NCBI RefSeq assembly: GCF_038396845.1
Contig: NZ_CP151587.1
Span: forward strand, 1,028,001 to 1,092,000
Source: Gymnodinialimonas sp. 57CJ19
GTDB lineage: Bacteria; Pseudomonadota; Alphaproteobacteria; Rhodobacterales; Rhodobacteraceae
DNA length: 64,000 nucleotides
Direction: 5' to 3'
The notes beneath the pieces are model-generated. The model was not told where the DNA came from and did not search any database. It saw only the letters and a program-made list of their open reading frames with translations. Below, piece after piece: positions 55,129 to 64,000 of this stretch. A program made the translations under genes and the position numbers. Position 1 is the first letter of the stretch. Each line of letters starts with the position of its first letter.

Positions 55129-56058
55129 ATGGCCGCGAAGGACGATGAAAGACGAGGGCACATGACGGACCTGAGTACACGAAATGTTTCGGCCCCCGCG
55201 CCGACCCGTGGCACAGGCCCTAATGGGACCTATGATCGCCGATCTCTGACCTATTCCAACTCCTTTCCGAACCCATTCGTGCGGTACACGATCAAAGCAA
55301 TCGAGTGGATGACCGGCAAGTTTACGGTCATCAAGCGGATCCGCCAGTTTGAAGGCTTGGGCGAGTTCAAGGGACAAGCATTCTGGCCCGCCACCATGCG
55401 GGTGATGGGTATCGACCTACAAACGCCCGAGCACCAGTTGGACCGCATCCCTGCGGAGGGGCCGGTGATCTTTGTGGCGAACCACCCGCATGGGTTGGTG
55501 GACGGCATGATTCTGGCGGACCTGATTGGCCGCCGCCGCGATGACTACCGCATCCTGACGCGGGCGCTGTTGACCGGCATTGACGAGGCCGCATCGAGTT
55601 ACATGATCTCGGTCCCGTTTCCCCATGAGCCCGATGCCCAGCAGAAGATGCTGGATATGCGCGCGGCGGCAATGGCGCATCTGAAGGCGGGTGGGTTGAT
55701 CTCGTTGTTTCCATCGGGGGCGGTTGCGGCATCGGACAGAATGTGGGGCCAACCCATAGAGGGCGAGTGGAATGTGTTCACCGCCAAGATGATCCGCAAC
55801 TCTGGCGCGACGATTGTGCCGTGTTTCTTCACCGGACAAAATAGCCGCGCCTATCAGATCGCCAACCGGATCAGCCCGGTAATCCGTCAGGGTCTGTTGA
55901 TCCACGAAGTTGTGAAAAGTTTCGACAAGCCTCAGGCGCCGATTATCGGAAACCCGATCCCGCCTGAAGAATGGCAAGACCGCATCAAGAAGCCACGGGA
56001 ATTCATGGCGTGGCTACGGGAGCGGACCTTGTCGCTTGGGGAAAACCCCGACCAGTGA
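55129..56058 (+). CDS. Lysophospholipid acyltransferase-family protein
   Basis: A 309-residue acyltransferase domain protein with the HX4D motif in VANHPHGLVDG (about residue 123) and a second block SLFPSGAVAAS. An N-terminal basic, disordered stretch of about 40 residues precedes it. The acceptor is not known; relatives include ornithine-lipid acyltransferases. It starts 12 bases after HPr (GAGGGG site), which puts it in the same transcript as the PTS cassette. An ATG at 55162 would shorten it by 11 residues. Confidence 0.82.
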   Translation: MAAKDDERRGHMTDLSTRNVSAPAPTRGTGPNGTYDRRSLTYSNSFPNPFVRYTIKAIEWMTGKFTVIKRIRQFEGLGEFKGQAFWPATMRVMGIDLQTPEHQLDRIPAEGPVIFVANHPHGLVDGMILADLIGRRRDDYRILTRALLTGIDEAASSYMISVPFPHEPDAQQKMLDMRAAAMAHLKAGGLISLFPSGAVAASDRMWGQPIEGEWNVFTAKMIRNSGATIVPCFFTGQNSRAYQIANRISPVIRQGLLIHEVVKSFDKPQAPIIGNPIPPEEWQDRIKKPREFMAWLRERTLSLGENPDQ

Positions 56059-56115
56059 GGACGGCTTGGGCCGCGCGGCCAAAGCAAGCGGTGGTTTGCG
56101 GGGCAACGTTGGATT

Positions 56116-56143
56116 GAGTTGTATTTGCCAAGATGAAGGAGCG
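56116..56143 (+). repeat. Dispersed CAAGATGAAG repeat, copy 5
   Basis: GAGTTGTATTTGCCAAGATG followed by AAGGAGCG, the best match to the consensus. It lies between the convergent stops of the acyltransferase and the 3-hydroxyacyl-CoA dehydrogenase. Confidence 0.8.
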
Positions 56144-56145
56144 GT

Positions 56146-57024
56146 CTAGCGGGTTGGGACCGGATCGCCTTCGCCCCGGTAGTCGTAGAATCCCCGCTGG
56201 GATTTTCGACCAAGCCAGCCCGCTTCAACGTATTTTGTCAGCAACGGACAGGGGCGGTATTTGGTATCGGCCAGACCGTCGTGCAGTACGTTCATGATGG
56301 CTAGGCAGGTATCGAGGCCGATAAAATCCGCAAGTTCCAGAGGGCCCATGGGGTGGTTAGTGCCGAGTTTCATTGCCATGTCGATGGAGGTGACGTTTCC
56401 GACGCCCTCGTAGAGGGTGTAGACGGCCTCGTTGATCATCGGCATCAGAATGCGGTTCACGATGAAGGCGGGGAAGTCCTCGGCGGTAGCAGCGGTTTTG
56501 CCGAGACGGTCCACCACGCCCTTGCAGGCTTTGAAGGTCGGCTCGTCGGTGGCGATGCCTCGGATCAGTTCGACCAGCTGCATGACGGGCACCGGATTCA
56601 TGAAGTGGAAGCCCATGAATTTTTCCGGGCGGTCGGTACGGGAGGCCAGGCGGGTGATGGAGATCGACGAGGTGTTCGACGTCAGGATCGTTGTCGGTTT
56701 GATGTGGGGGAGCAGATCCTCAAAAATGGCTTGTTTCACTGTCTCACGCTCGGTCGCGGCTTCGATGATCAGATCGGTCGGGCCGAGGTCGGACAGGGCC
56801 ATCGTGGTGCTGATGCGTCCCATCGCGGTGTCCTTTGCGGCCTGAGTGATTTTCTCGCGGCTGACTTGGCGTACGAGATTGCGATCAATCAAGGCGACGG
56901 CGCTGTCGAGAGCGGCCTGGCTGACATCGGACATGACGACGTCATATCCGGCTAAGGCACAGACATGGGCGATGCCGTTGCCCATTTGCCCCGCGCCGAC
57001 AATTCCGATGCTTTCGATTTCCAT
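56146..57024 (-). CDS. 3-hydroxybutyryl-CoA dehydrogenase
   Basis: NAD-dependent oxidation of (S)-3-hydroxyacyl-CoA. The 292-residue protein has GIVGAGQMGNGIAHV (cofactor loop at 8-22), MGFHFMNPVPVMQLVE and the C-terminal NHPMGPLELADFIGLD. Length and motifs fit the Hbd/PaaH group for short-chain substrates. Together with phaA and mcd it fits acetyl-CoA metabolism. It stands alone on the minus strand. Confidence 0.93.
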   Translation of the reverse strand: MEIESIGIVGAGQMGNGIAHVCALAGYDVVMSDVSQAALDSAVALIDRNLVRQVSREKITQAAKDTAMGRISTTMALSDLGPTDLIIEAATERETVKQAIFEDLLPHIKPTTILTSNTSSISITRLASRTDRPEKFMGFHFMNPVPVMQLVELIRGIATDEPTFKACKGVVDRLGKTAATAEDFPAFIVNRILMPMINEAVYTLYEGVGNVTSIDMAMKLGTNHPMGPLELADFIGLDTCLAIMNVLHDGLADTKYRPCPLLTKYVEAGWLGRKSQRGFYDYRGEGDPVPTR

Positions 57025-57218
57025 GAGGTGTTCCTTCGGCGCGATTGGTTGGACCTAGAATAGGCTTGGCCAGTGGGAGGATACAAGCCAAAGGCACAGC
57101 TTCGGCCTGTCCAGTGGTTGTCTGGCAAAATTTAGTCAAAGCAGAAGGTTAGGGGGGGATTAACTTCTGAGTCGCAAAGGTCGTGCTGGGTGAGTCTTTG
57201 TGAAGTTGGAGGGGGACA

Positions 57219-58037
57219 ATGAGTTTTGAGCAACGAGGGCGTATGCCCTTGGATTATCAGCCCTCGGCTTTGCCGGGGTCGGCATTGCGGTTTCGAGGGC
57301 CATTGGACGTGGACCGGGGGCCTGCGGTCGTGTGCATCGGTTCGTCCGCGACATTCGGGCGCTTCATCGATGCGCCCTTTGCTGCGCAGTTGGATAAGAG
57401 GCTGGATCTACCGGTCTTGAACCTGGGCGTGATCAATGCGGGCGTCGATGTGATGGTGAACGATCCTGCCATTGCCGCCAACGTGGCGAATGCGGAGGCG
57501 GTGGTGATGCAGATCACCGGGGCCCATACCCTGACAAACCGATTCTATTCGGTGCATCCACGGCGCAACGACAGATTTCTGGGTGCCAGTGCGATGCTGA
57601 GAACAATCTATCCGCAAGTGGATTTCACTGAGTTCCATTTTATCCGACATTTGTTGAGCCATCTGCAGATGGAATCTTCGGATCGGTTTGAGATCGTGAG
57701 GACCGAACTTGAGATTGCCTGGGTCGCGCGGATGCGAAAGTTCCTCAACAGTTTGGCGTTGCCGGTGCATCTGCTTTGGCTGGCGAATCGACGGCCCGAC
57801 GCGGTGGGGGGCACTGATTTGGCGCAGCATCCGTTGTTTATCACGATGAAGATGTTGGAGGTGGTGGGACAAGACGCGGCTTCTCTTACGATTGCAGCGC
57901 CGCTTGCGGACGATCGCCATGACGGTTTGGACGGCAAGTTTTTTGGCCCAAGCGAGGAGGCCGCCGCGCGGATGTTGCCAGGGCCTGGCCTGCATTCGAT
58001 GGCGGCGGGAAAGTTGTTGAAACATCTCAGCCCTTAG
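57219..58037 (+). CDS. SGNH-like protein of unknown function (DUF6473-like)
   Basis: A 272-residue protein. VVCIGSSATFGRF near residue 37 and LNLGVINAGVD near 66 recall the first two blocks of SGNH hydrolases (GxSxT and a GxxN-like segment). A C-terminal GPGLHSMAAGKLL could supply a catalytic histidine. I associate the overall pattern with DUF6473, a family of Rhodobacterales, but cannot prove it. It stands alone between minus-strand genes. Confidence 0.7.
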   Translation: MSFEQRGRMPLDYQPSALPGSALRFRGPLDVDRGPAVVCIGSSATFGRFIDAPFAAQLDKRLDLPVLNLGVINAGVDVMVNDPAIAANVANAEAVVMQITGAHTLTNRFYSVHPRRNDRFLGASAMLRTIYPQVDFTEFHFIRHLLSHLQMESSDRFEIVRTELEIAWVARMRKFLNSLALPVHLLWLANRRPDAVGGTDLAQHPLFITMKMLEVVGQDAASLTIAAPLADDRHDGLDGKFFGPSEEAAARMLPGPGLHSMAAGKLLKHLSP

Positions 58038-58061
58038 CCGGGAACGGCCAATCGCTCAAAA

Positions 58062-58100
58062 AGAAAAAGCCCCGCGCGGAACCGGTCCGGCGGGGCTTTG
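58062..58100 (-). terminator. Rho-independent terminator of etfBA
   Basis: A 10-bp stem AAAGCCCCGC / GCGGGGCTTT at 58066-58099, with TTTTTCTTTTTGAG following on the minus strand, 21 bases after the etfA stop. The plus-strand side lacks a long T-run, so it mainly serves etfA. Confidence 0.85.
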
Positions 58101-58120
58101 ATTGGGTCGCTGGCGGCGCT

Positions 58121-59047
58121 TTAGAGCTTGCTTGTCAGCTCTGGCACGGCGTCGAACAGGTCGGCCACAAGGCCGTAGTCGGCGACTTGGAAGATCGGCG
58201 CTTCCTCGTCCTTGTTGATCGCCACGATAACCTTGGAGTCCTTCATGCCTGCCAAGTGCTGGATCGCACCAGAAATACCGACAGCAATGTAGAGGTCCGG
58301 AGCCACGACCTTGCCAGTCTGGCCTACCTGCCAATCGTTCGGCGCATAGCCCGAATCGACTGCTGCGCGGGACGCGCCCACAGCCGCGCCCAATTTGTCG
58401 GCGAGACCTTCGATCAGGGCGAACTGCTCTTCCGAGCCAACGCCGCGACCACCGGACACAACGACCCCGGCAGAGGTCAGCTCTGGCCGATCGCTTGCGG
58501 CAACCTTGTCTTCCACCCACGATGAAAGTTCGGGGTTGGCGGCAGCGTCGATCATCTCGACCGCGGCGGAACCGCCCGTGGCAGCCGCATCGAAGGTAGA
58601 GGTGCGGAAGGTCACGACCTTGATGGCATCAGACGATTTCACCGTCTGGATCGCGTTGCCCGCGTAGATCGGGCGCTCGAACGTGTCGGCGTCGACAACG
58701 CCGGATGCATCCGAGATCACCATGACATCAAGCAGGGCGGCAACGCGGGGCATGACGTTCTTGGCGTCCGTCGTGGCGGGTGCCACGATGTGCGAATAGT
58801 CGCCCGCGAGCGACACGATCAGCGCCGCTGTGGGTTCCGCAAGGCGGTGGCCCAGGCTGTCATCCTCGGCGCAGAGCACCTTGGCGACACCTTCGATGGT
58901 CGCGGCCTCATCGGCGGCGGCTTTGGCAGAAGCGCCACAGCACAGCACGGTCACGTCGCCCAGTTTGGTGGCAGCAGTCACGGCCTTCGCGGTCGCGTCC
59001 ATCGCCAGTTCGCCGGAATTCACTTCGGCAAGAAGAAGAACAGCCAT
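58121..59047 (-). CDS. etfA: Electron transfer flavoprotein alpha subunit
   Basis: The FAD-binding half of the heterodimeric carrier that takes electrons from acyl-CoA dehydrogenases to ETF-QO. The 308-residue protein has the C-terminal FAD domain with [34 protein letters not shown] and [18 protein letters not shown] [17 protein letters not shown]. The start codon overlaps the etfB stop by one base (TAATG). Expected donor enzymes here include Mcd. Confidence 0.95.
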   Translation of the reverse strand: MAVLLLAEVNSGELAMDATAKAVTAATKLGDVTVLCCGASAKAAADEAATIEGVAKVLCAEDDSLGHRLAEPTAALIVSLAGDYSHIVAPATTDAKNVMPRVAALLDVMVISDASGVVDADTFERPIYAGNAIQTVKSSDAIKVVTFRTSTFDAAATGGSAAVEMIDAAANPELSSWVEDKVAASDRPELTSAGVVVSGGRGVGSEEQFALIEGLADKLGAAVGASRAAVDSGYAPNDWQVGQTGKVVAPDLYIAVGISGAIQHLAGMKDSKVIVAINKDEEAPIFQVADYGLVADLFDAVPELTSKL

Positions 59048-59808
59048 TACAGAACCCCCGCTTCGTCTTTGAGTTTCGTGAGCAGCTCATCCACCGAGGC
59101 GACCTTGACGCCGGCGGCGCGGGCTTCTGGCTCGGAGGTGGTGACAATGGAAAGGCGTGGGGTCACGTCTACGCCGTAGTCAGCGGCTGTTTTCTCATCC
59201 AAAGGCTTCTTCTTCGCCTTCATGATGTTGGGCAAGGACGCATAACGCGGCTCGTTCAGGCGCAGGTCCACGGTGACGATGGCGGGCATCTTCACGTCGA
59301 TAGTCTGCAAACCACCGTCCACTTCGCGGGTGACCTTGGCGGTGTCGCCCTCGATCTCCAGCTCGGAGGCGAAAGTGCCTTGGGACCAACCCAGAAGCGC
59401 CGACAGCATTTGGCCGGTGGCGTTCATGTCGTTGTCGATGGCTTGCTTGCCCGCCAGAACAAGGCCGGGCTGCTCTTCATCCACAATGGCTTTGAGGATC
59501 TTGGCAACCGCCAAAGGTTCAATATCCGTGTGAACGTCATCGGCGGCGATCACAAGGATCGCGCGATCAGCGCCCATGGCGAGGGCGGTGCGCAGCGTTT
59601 CTTGCGACTGTTTTACACCGATGGAGACCGCGACGACCTCTTCCGCTTTGCCGGCTTCCTTCAGGCGGATTGCCTCTTCTACAGCAATCTCGTCGAAAGG
59701 GTTCATCGACATTTTTACGTTGGCGAGATCAACTCCGCTGCCGTCCGCTTTCACGCGAACCTTCACGTTATAGTCGATCACGCGTTTTACGGGCACTAAG
59801 ACCTTCAT
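59047..59808 (-). CDS. etfB: Electron transfer flavoprotein beta subunit
   Basis: AMP-binding partner of EtfA, 253 residues, starting [17 protein letters not shown]. Family blocks include [18 protein letters not shown] and the ETF-beta signature around [15 protein letters not shown] [18 protein letters not shown]. It is the first gene of etfB-etfA, with a ribosome site AGGAG just upstream of ATG 59808. Confidence 0.95.
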   Translation of the reverse strand: MKVLVPVKRVIDYNVKVRVKADGSGVDLANVKMSMNPFDEIAVEEAIRLKEAGKAEEVVAVSIGVKQSQETLRTALAMGADRAILVIAADDVHTDIEPLAVAKILKAIVDEEQPGLVLAGKQAIDNDMNATGQMLSALLGWSQGTFASELEIEGDTAKVTREVDGGLQTIDVKMPAIVTVDLRLNEPRYASLPNIMKAKKKPLDEKTAADYGVDVTPRLSIVTTSEPEARAAGVKVASVDELLTKLKDEAGVL

Positions 59809-59945
59809 GGCGTTCTCCTAATCCTTTCTGGTCAGTTCAAGATACCTTGAAGCGGACCCAAGCAACAATCTTGCGTGAAGGAATAGCGCCAACTGAAATG
59901 GGAAAACAGGCCAAAATCGACGAGGGCCGATCTGTAGACGCCGCG

Positions 59946-60605
59946 TTACGCGATATGAGGGCCATAAAGGATTTCTGCGACGATCGCGGCATAGCAAATT
60001 CCGGTCCCTGCGAGGACGCAAAGATGCCAGATGGTATTGTGGAACGGGAGTTTGCTCCACATCAGGAAGATGATCCCGAAAGAATAGAAAACGCCGCTGA
60101 CCATCAGCAGGGACGCGGCGAAGGGGGATATGCCTGATAGCAATGGGCCGCCGGCCACTACCCCCGCCCATCCAAGGCTAAGGTAAAGCGCGATAGCCAG
60201 CCAAACAAAGGTCCGGTTCGAGAACAGAATCACCGATGCGCCCGCCAGGGCCACCATCCAGATGCCCGCGAAGAACCCGAAGGAGCCTGAGGCAAGCGCA
60301 ATGAAAGGCGTATAGGTCCCCGCAATTTTCAATGAAATCGCCGTTTGATCAAAACGCCGTAAACGCGGTGTTAAGTCTTCACGCTGCACAAGGTTGTAAA
60401 GCGCCGAGCAGATCCACATCGACAACAGCGTGATGGTGTAGACCGCCAATGCGCCGATCAGGGTTGGGTCACCGATCCAGACGGCTGCGAGGGTGATGAT
60501 GACGGGACCGGCGATTAACGCGCCACCGATGCCGAGCCCGTGTACCACAGCGTCCGAGAGATACTCGGCCCGGCTGTAGGTTCGATGGCATCGAAAATAG
60601 GGCAT
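59946..60605 (-). CDS. Hemolysin III family protein (TrhA-like)
   Basis: A 219-residue membrane protein with seven predicted helices and the PAQR-type conserved points: SDAVVHGLG near the start, RRFDQTAISLKIAGTYTPF in the middle and PFHNTIWHLCVLAG near the end (His residues that may bind a metal). The bacterial TrhA proteins affect membrane energetics and lipid homeostasis. There is no reason to expect haemolysis. The gene is alone on the minus strand. Confidence 0.88.
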   Translation of the reverse strand: MPYFRCHRTYSRAEYLSDAVVHGLGIGGALIAGPVIITLAAVWIGDPTLIGALAVYTITLLSMWICSALYNLVQREDLTPRLRRFDQTAISLKIAGTYTPFIALASGSFGFFAGIWMVALAGASVILFSNRTFVWLAIALYLSLGWAGVVAGGPLLSGISPFAASLLMVSGVFYSFGIIFLMWSKLPFHNTIWHLCVLAGTGICYAAIVAEILYGPHIA

Positions 60606-60721
60606 ACCCTGAGTGTAGCCTCAATTGGTAAACAATCCTCAAATCTCTTAAAAACAGTCTGTTAACGATTTGTGATAGCCCAACGACAGTTTCGTGCGTG
60701 AAGCATCGCAAAGGCGAAAAA

Positions 60722-61294
60722 CTACCGGTTCGCGCCAGGCACCCAAAGGATATCGTCCGCGCCGTTATTGTTGGCGATGCGCCCCGCCACGAAGAACCAG
60801 TCCGACAGGCGATTGAGGTATTTGATCCCCGCGGGGTTCACGGCCTCGACCTGCGATAGCTCCACCGACAGGCGTTCGGCGCGGCGACAGACCGTGCGGC
60901 AGATGTGAAGGTGCGCGGCCAAGGGAGAGCCCCCGGGCAAAATAAACGACCGCAGCGGCGAGAGGAGTGGGTTCATCTGGTCAATTTCGGCCTCCAGACG
61001 GTCCACTTGAGCGCTGGCGATGCGCAGGGGCGGATATTCCCGCTCGGCATCCTGGTCCATATTTGGCGTGCACAGGTCTGCCCCCAGGTCGAACAGGTCG
61101 TTCTGGATCATGGCGAGGCGGTCGGCCATCTCGCCCTCGGCATGAAGCCGGGCCACGCCAAGGGTCGCGTTCAACTCGTCCACGGTGCCGTAGGCCGAAA
61201 CCCGTTGCGAATGCTTGGCCACGCGGGACCCGTCACCAAGGGCGGTTTCGCCCGCGTCACCGGTACGTGTGTAAATCTTGTTCAGGACAACCAT
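60722..61294 (-). CDS. Cob(I)alamin adenosyltransferase, PduO type
   Basis: Makes adenosylcobalamin from cob(I)alamin and ATP. The 190-residue protein has TRTGDAGETALGDGSRVAK near the N-terminus, SAYGTVDELNATLG, and RRAERLSVEL. The cofactor would serve ethylmalonyl- and methylmalonyl-CoA mutases in the same metabolic route as mcd. It is separated by 4 bases from the upstream HIG1-like gene on the same strand. Confidence 0.92.
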   Translation of the reverse strand: MVVLNKIYTRTGDAGETALGDGSRVAKHSQRVSAYGTVDELNATLGVARLHAEGEMADRLAMIQNDLFDLGADLCTPNMDQDAEREYPPLRIASAQVDRLEAEIDQMNPLLSPLRSFILPGGSPLAAHLHICRTVCRRAERLSVELSQVEAVNPAGIKYLNRLSDWFFVAGRIANNNGADDILWVPGANR

Positions 61295-61298
61295 TGGC

Positions 61299-61508
61299 TT
61301 ACCCTCCCGATTGCTGACGGAAATAAACGAAGGCCAGCAGCAAGAGAATCGCGACGAACTGCATGGCGATGCGCAATTGCATGAACTTGTTGGACCGTTT
61401 TGCCCCGTCAGTGCCGCCTTTGCGGAACGAGTTGATGCCCAACAACAAGATGACCAACACGGCGAGGCAGGCCACGAGACCGGCGATGAGTAAGGGATCG
61501 TTTAGCAT
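61299..61508 (-). CDS. Twin-transmembrane HIG1-type small protein
   Basis: A 69-residue protein with two hydrophobic helices (about residues 6-24 and 46-63) and a basic turn (FRKGGTDGAKRSNKFMQLR). This matches the small HIG1-domain proteins of Rhodobacteraceae, which in related systems associate with cytochrome oxidase. It is close upstream of the cobalamin adenosyltransferase and likely cotranscribed. Confidence 0.85.
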   Translation of the reverse strand: MLNDPLLIAGLVACLAVLVILLLGINSFRKGGTDGAKRSNKFMQLRIAMQFVAILLLLAFVYFRQQSGG

Positions 61509-61559
61509 GTTTTCTCCGGGTCAGGGTACGCAGTCAGGTAGGGCGGCTTAGGCGAAAGG

Positions 61560-62387
61560 CTATAGGCGGGCGGCGACGGCGTCGATAATGCGCTGAGGAA
61601 AAGCGCGGCGCAGGCCCTCGGCGAAATGGACGGCAGGGGTGATGTGGTAGCGCGGGCGCGGATTTGGGTGCTCAATGGCGTGGATCAGGCGGCGCACGAC
61701 GGCGTCGGGCTCTCGCTGAAACGGAGCCGGGCCACTGTCTTCATAGAGGTGCTTGAGAAGACCGCGGCGATATCGGTCAGGGTCGACAGAGTTTTCCCAG
61801 TCGATCCAGCGCTCGAAGGGCGCGATGGAATTCACCCGGAACTTCGATGTGACAGGCCCAGTGTTAAGGGTCGAGATGTGGATACCAGACCCGCGCATCT
61901 CCAGGCGCAGGGTATCCGTCAGCCCCTCCAGCGCGTGTTTCGATGCGTTATAGGCCCCCCGCCATTGCATCACGTGCCGCCCAAAACCGGAAGAGTGTTG
62001 AACGATACGCCCATGCCCTTGGGCCCGCATGACAGGAATGACGGCACGGGTCAGGTGATGCAGGCCGAACACGTTGGTTTCAAAGGTTTCGCGCAGGGCG
62101 TCCGTTGGCAGGTCTTCCACCAGACCGGGCAACCCGAACCCCGCGTTGTTGAACAGGGCATCCAGCGTGCCGCCAGTACGATCCAGCACCTCGGCCAAGC
62201 CCGTTTCGATGCTTTTCGTGTCGGCCATGTCGAGCAGCCCGCTTTCCAGCCCCTCCGCCTCCAGTCGGGTGCGGTCCTCGGGGCGGCGCACACAGGCGAA
62301 CACGCGCCAGCCACGGGTGTGCAGCGTGCGGGCGGCAGCAAGGCCGATTCCGGACGAACTGCCGGTGATCAGGATGGATCGCGTCAC
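61560..62387 (-). CDS. Short-chain dehydrogenase/reductase
   Basis: A 275-residue SDR with the cofactor loop ILITGSSSGIGLA at the N-terminus, NNAGFG and a YNASKHALEG catalytic block. Substrate unknown; the length, and sequence after the catalytic site, resemble classical SDRs of the retinol/steroid-like type. GTG 62387 (MTRSILITG) was chosen because GAGGGG lies upstream; an ATG at 62411 would add eight residues without a ribosome site. Confidence 0.85.
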   Translation of the reverse strand: MTRSILITGSSSGIGLAAARTLHTRGWRVFACVRRPEDRTRLEAEGLESGLLDMADTKSIETGLAEVLDRTGGTLDALFNNAGFGLPGLVEDLPTDALRETFETNVFGLHHLTRAVIPVMRAQGHGRIVQHSSGFGRHVMQWRGAYNASKHALEGLTDTLRLEMRGSGIHISTLNTGPVTSKFRVNSIAPFERWIDWENSVDPDRYRRGLLKHLYEDSGPAPFQREPDAVVRRLIHAIEHPNPRPRYHITPAVHFAEGLRRAFPQRIIDAVAARL

Positions 62388-62486
62388 GAAAAAACCCCTC
62401 GCCTTGGACATGAAATGCCTAGGGCAAGGGGGGGGCAGGGCGCAAGCGGATCAATAGAGGACCACTATCCGCAAGCGAGGCAGGGG

Positions 62487-63176
62487 TCAGTTTACGACCG
62501 GCTCAAGGAATTCGGCGGCCATGTAGCCTTCAAGGTCCGAGCCGACGATGCGCAGGCGCGCCCAGTTGTCCGGCGCCTCGGCAAGGAATTCAACTTCGGC
62601 ACCGCGCCGCAACGATGTCAGCACGGCGGTGTTGGTCGAGGGGCCTTCGCGGAAGTTCACCGCGCTGGCCGCGACACGCCACACCTCGGGAGAGGTCTCG
62701 GCGGCAGTCGGTTGCTCGGTGCCCGTGGCGGTAATCTCTTCTGGCTGTGCCAGGGCGGCCACGGCGACGCTGGCAATTTCGTTTTCGTCGCCAATCAGGT
62801 CGGCCGGGTTAATCACCGCGTCGATCATGTAATACTCGCCATCATTCGTCGCGAGCATCAGGCTGCCGGCCTCATCCGCGATCAACGCGTTGCCGCTGGT
62901 TACATACTGGCGGCGGCTGATCGGCACGTTCGGTGCGGAAACAGTACCGGCCTGGGCACTGGCGATGAACGACTGAATCCACCCACTCGCACCTTCATTA
63001 CGTGGGGAAAGCGGCGTGATCGGATCAGAGGCGCGCGATGTGCTGCTTGTCACCTCGACCTGCGCGCCGTGGTCCTCGCCCGGAATGACGATCATTGCCA
63101 CGTAAAGGGCGGCGGCGAGAGTGGCGGACATTTTGATCATGGGGCTCAGGGGGTAGAAAGATGATTTCAGTCGCAT
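62487..63176 (-). CDS. Membrane-anchored SH3-domain protein
   Basis: A 229-residue protein with one N-terminal membrane segment (about residues 14-31), a polar linker, and a C-terminal bacterial SH3 domain from about residue 165 (AASAVNFREGPSTNTAVLTSL, then GSDLEGYMAAEFL). Such domains often bind peptidoglycan. The function is otherwise unknown. It is divergent from parC across about 106 bases. Confidence 0.85.
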   Translation of the reverse strand: MRLKSSFYPLSPMIKMSATLAAALYVAMIVIPGEDHGAQVEVTSSTSRASDPITPLSPRNEGASGWIQSFIASAQAGTVSAPNVPISRRQYVTSGNALIADEAGSLMLATNDGEYYMIDAVINPADLIGDENEIASVAVAALAQPEEITATGTEQPTAAETSPEVWRVAASAVNFREGPSTNTAVLTSLRRGAEVEFLAEAPDNWARLRIVGSDLEGYMAAEFLEPVVN

Positions 63177-63282
63177 AATGTTTCCGCCGATTCGATGATA
63201 GGGGTTTCACAGACTAAACGTGGTGAACCCACAAACGGTTCCTTGCCTAAGCTCATGAAGTCGCGATAGGTCGGTAATCCTG

Positions 63283-64000
63283 ATGAGCAGTGATGACGAC
63301 ACACAGGATTCCAACCCCGAGCAGCGTAACGTCTCGGAACCGTTGAGCCGCGCAATCGGCTCGCGCTACTTGCAGTATGCGCTCTCTACAATCATGCACC
63401 GTGCCCTGCCCGATGCCCGCGACGGGTTGAAGCCCGTGCACCGCCGCATTCTCTATGCGATGCGCGAGTTGCGTTTGGCGTCGAACGGCGGGTTCCGGAA
63501 ATCGGCCAAGATCAGCGGCGATGTGATGGGGAACTATCACCCTCACGGGGATGCTGCGATCTATGACGCGATGGCGCGTTTGGCGCAGGATTTCGTCATT
63601 CGCTACCCGCTGGTCGATGGCCAGGGCAACTTCGGCAACATCGACGGCGATAACCCGGCGGCGGCGCGGTATACCGAGGCCCGGATGACCGCGATGGCCG
63701 AGGCTTTGCTGGAAGGCCTGTCCGAGGACGCGGTGAATTTCCGCGACAACTACGACGGCACCCTGCAAGAGCCCGAGGTTCTGCCCGCCCAGGTGCCAAA
63801 CCTTCTGGCGAACGGCTCCAGCGGGATCGCTGTGGGGATGGCGACCAACATTCCGCCCCACAATCTGGATGAGCTGATCGCGGCCTGCCTGCACCTGATC
63901 AAGACGCCGGACGCCCGTGATGAGACGCTTCTGAACTACGTCCAGGGCCCAGACTTCCCCACCGGCGGCGTTATCGTCGAACCAAAGGAAAGCATGGCCG
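63283..64000 (+). CDS. parC: DNA topoisomerase IV subunit A (partial, cut by window end)
   Basis: Decatenates daughter chromosomes with ParE. The 239 residues visible include the breakage-reunion domain: [36 protein letters not shown] and [17 protein letters not shown] with active-site Tyr130. The HPHGD segment reads AAIYD, so Ala91 and Asp95 stand where E. coli ParC has Ser80 and Glu84. This is a natural variant seen in several alphaproteobacteria. ParC is preferred over GyrA because of [13 protein letters not shown] with AARYTEARM context. Confidence 0.92.
   Translation, partial: MSSDDDTQDSNPEQRNVSEPLSRAIGSRYLQYALSTIMHRALPDARDGLKPVHRRILYAMRELRLASNGGFRKSAKISGDVMGNYHPHGDAAIYDAMARLAQDFVIRYPLVDGQGNFGNIDGDNPAAARYTEARMTAMAEALLEGLSEDAVNFRDNYDGTLQEPEVLPAQVPNLLANGSSGIAVGMATNIPPHNLDELIAACLHLIKTPDARDETLLNYVQGPDFPTGGVIVEPKESMA

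Noticed and set aside
63417..63450. Possible gyrA rather than parC at the right end
   Set aside because: The spacing and wording of the HPHGD and RYTEARM blocks fit ParC better. Full length would settle it.

Overview
This window reads as chromosomal core sequence from an alphaproteobacterium of the Rhodobacteraceae (Roseobacter/Rhodobacter group). The base composition is GC-rich, ATG and GTG starts are mixed, and many neighbouring genes overlap by ATGA or GTGA. Several blocks are typical of the order: rpoZ-rsh-DUF2062-pdxJ-acpS-lepB-rnc-era, pckA divergent from chvI-chvG-hprK-rapZ-EIIA-HPr, ftsE-ftsX-plsC, phaA-phaB, etfB-etfA and a methylsuccinyl-CoA dehydrogenase. I see no tRNA, rRNA, insertion sequence, prophage, integrase or CRISPR array. 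Two genes are cut by the window: an acyltransferase at the left edge and parC at the right edge.

Layout. 1-7.1 kb: plsC-like acyltransferase, ftsX, ftsE, a zinc-ribbon membrane protein, a large DUF4175-type protein and lysA. 7.2-15 kb: quinone oxidoreductase, ETF-ubiquinone oxidoreductase, a secreted TPR protein with ispE, polyprenyl diphosphate synthase, DUF2007, a TrmN6-like methyltransferase and a DUF465 protein. 15-19.7 kb: a LysR regulator, three tiny plus-strand ORFs, a DMT exporter and phaB/phaA. 19.8-28.2 kb: EAL protein, tag, a tandem-repeat patch, tlpA, argH, a small lipoprotein, greA, an unknown membrane protein, a TRIC-like channel, rnhA, a methyltransferase, a PNPOx-fold protein and a GNAT protein. 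28.5-34.2 kb: a universal stress protein with an AGCS symporter, ispH, a peroxiredoxin-like protein, a pentapeptide protein, a NYN-domain protein and folK. 34.3-42.2 kb: the stringent response, lipid, secretion and RNA-processing operon. 42.2-50.2 kb: Pr6Pr membrane protein, recO, thpR, mcd, a TauE-like permease, a sulfotransferase-like protein, a secreted unknown and pckA. 50.5-56.1 kb: the ChvI/ChvG two-component system with a PTS-Ntr-like cassette and an acyltransferase. 56.1-64 kb: 3-hydroxyacyl-CoA dehydrogenase, an SGNH-like unknown, etfA/etfB, a hemolysin III family protein, PduO-type cobalamin adenosyltransferase, a HIG1-like protein, an SDR, an SH3-domain protein and parC.

Metabolically, phaA/phaB, mcd, the 3-hydroxyacyl-CoA dehydrogenase, EtfAB, ETF-QO, the cobalamin adenosyltransferase and PckA fit acetyl-CoA assimilation through acetoacetyl-CoA (polyhydroxybutyrate and the ethylmalonyl-CoA pathway), with electrons passed to ubiquinone and carbon returned to gluconeogenesis. 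ChvGI and the HPr kinase/EIIA/HPr cassette probably sense envelope or carbon state next to pckA.

The least explained items are the three tandem micro-ORFs at 16.08-16.64 kb, a dispersed intergenic repeat (five copies sharing a CAAGATGAAG-like core, two of them joined to G-run/C-run hairpins), a 27-bp tandem array at 21.4 kb, paired perfect palindromes at 25.5 kb, and an inverted repeat around a GANTC site upstream of chvI. I found no clear new multi-gene defence or mobile system.
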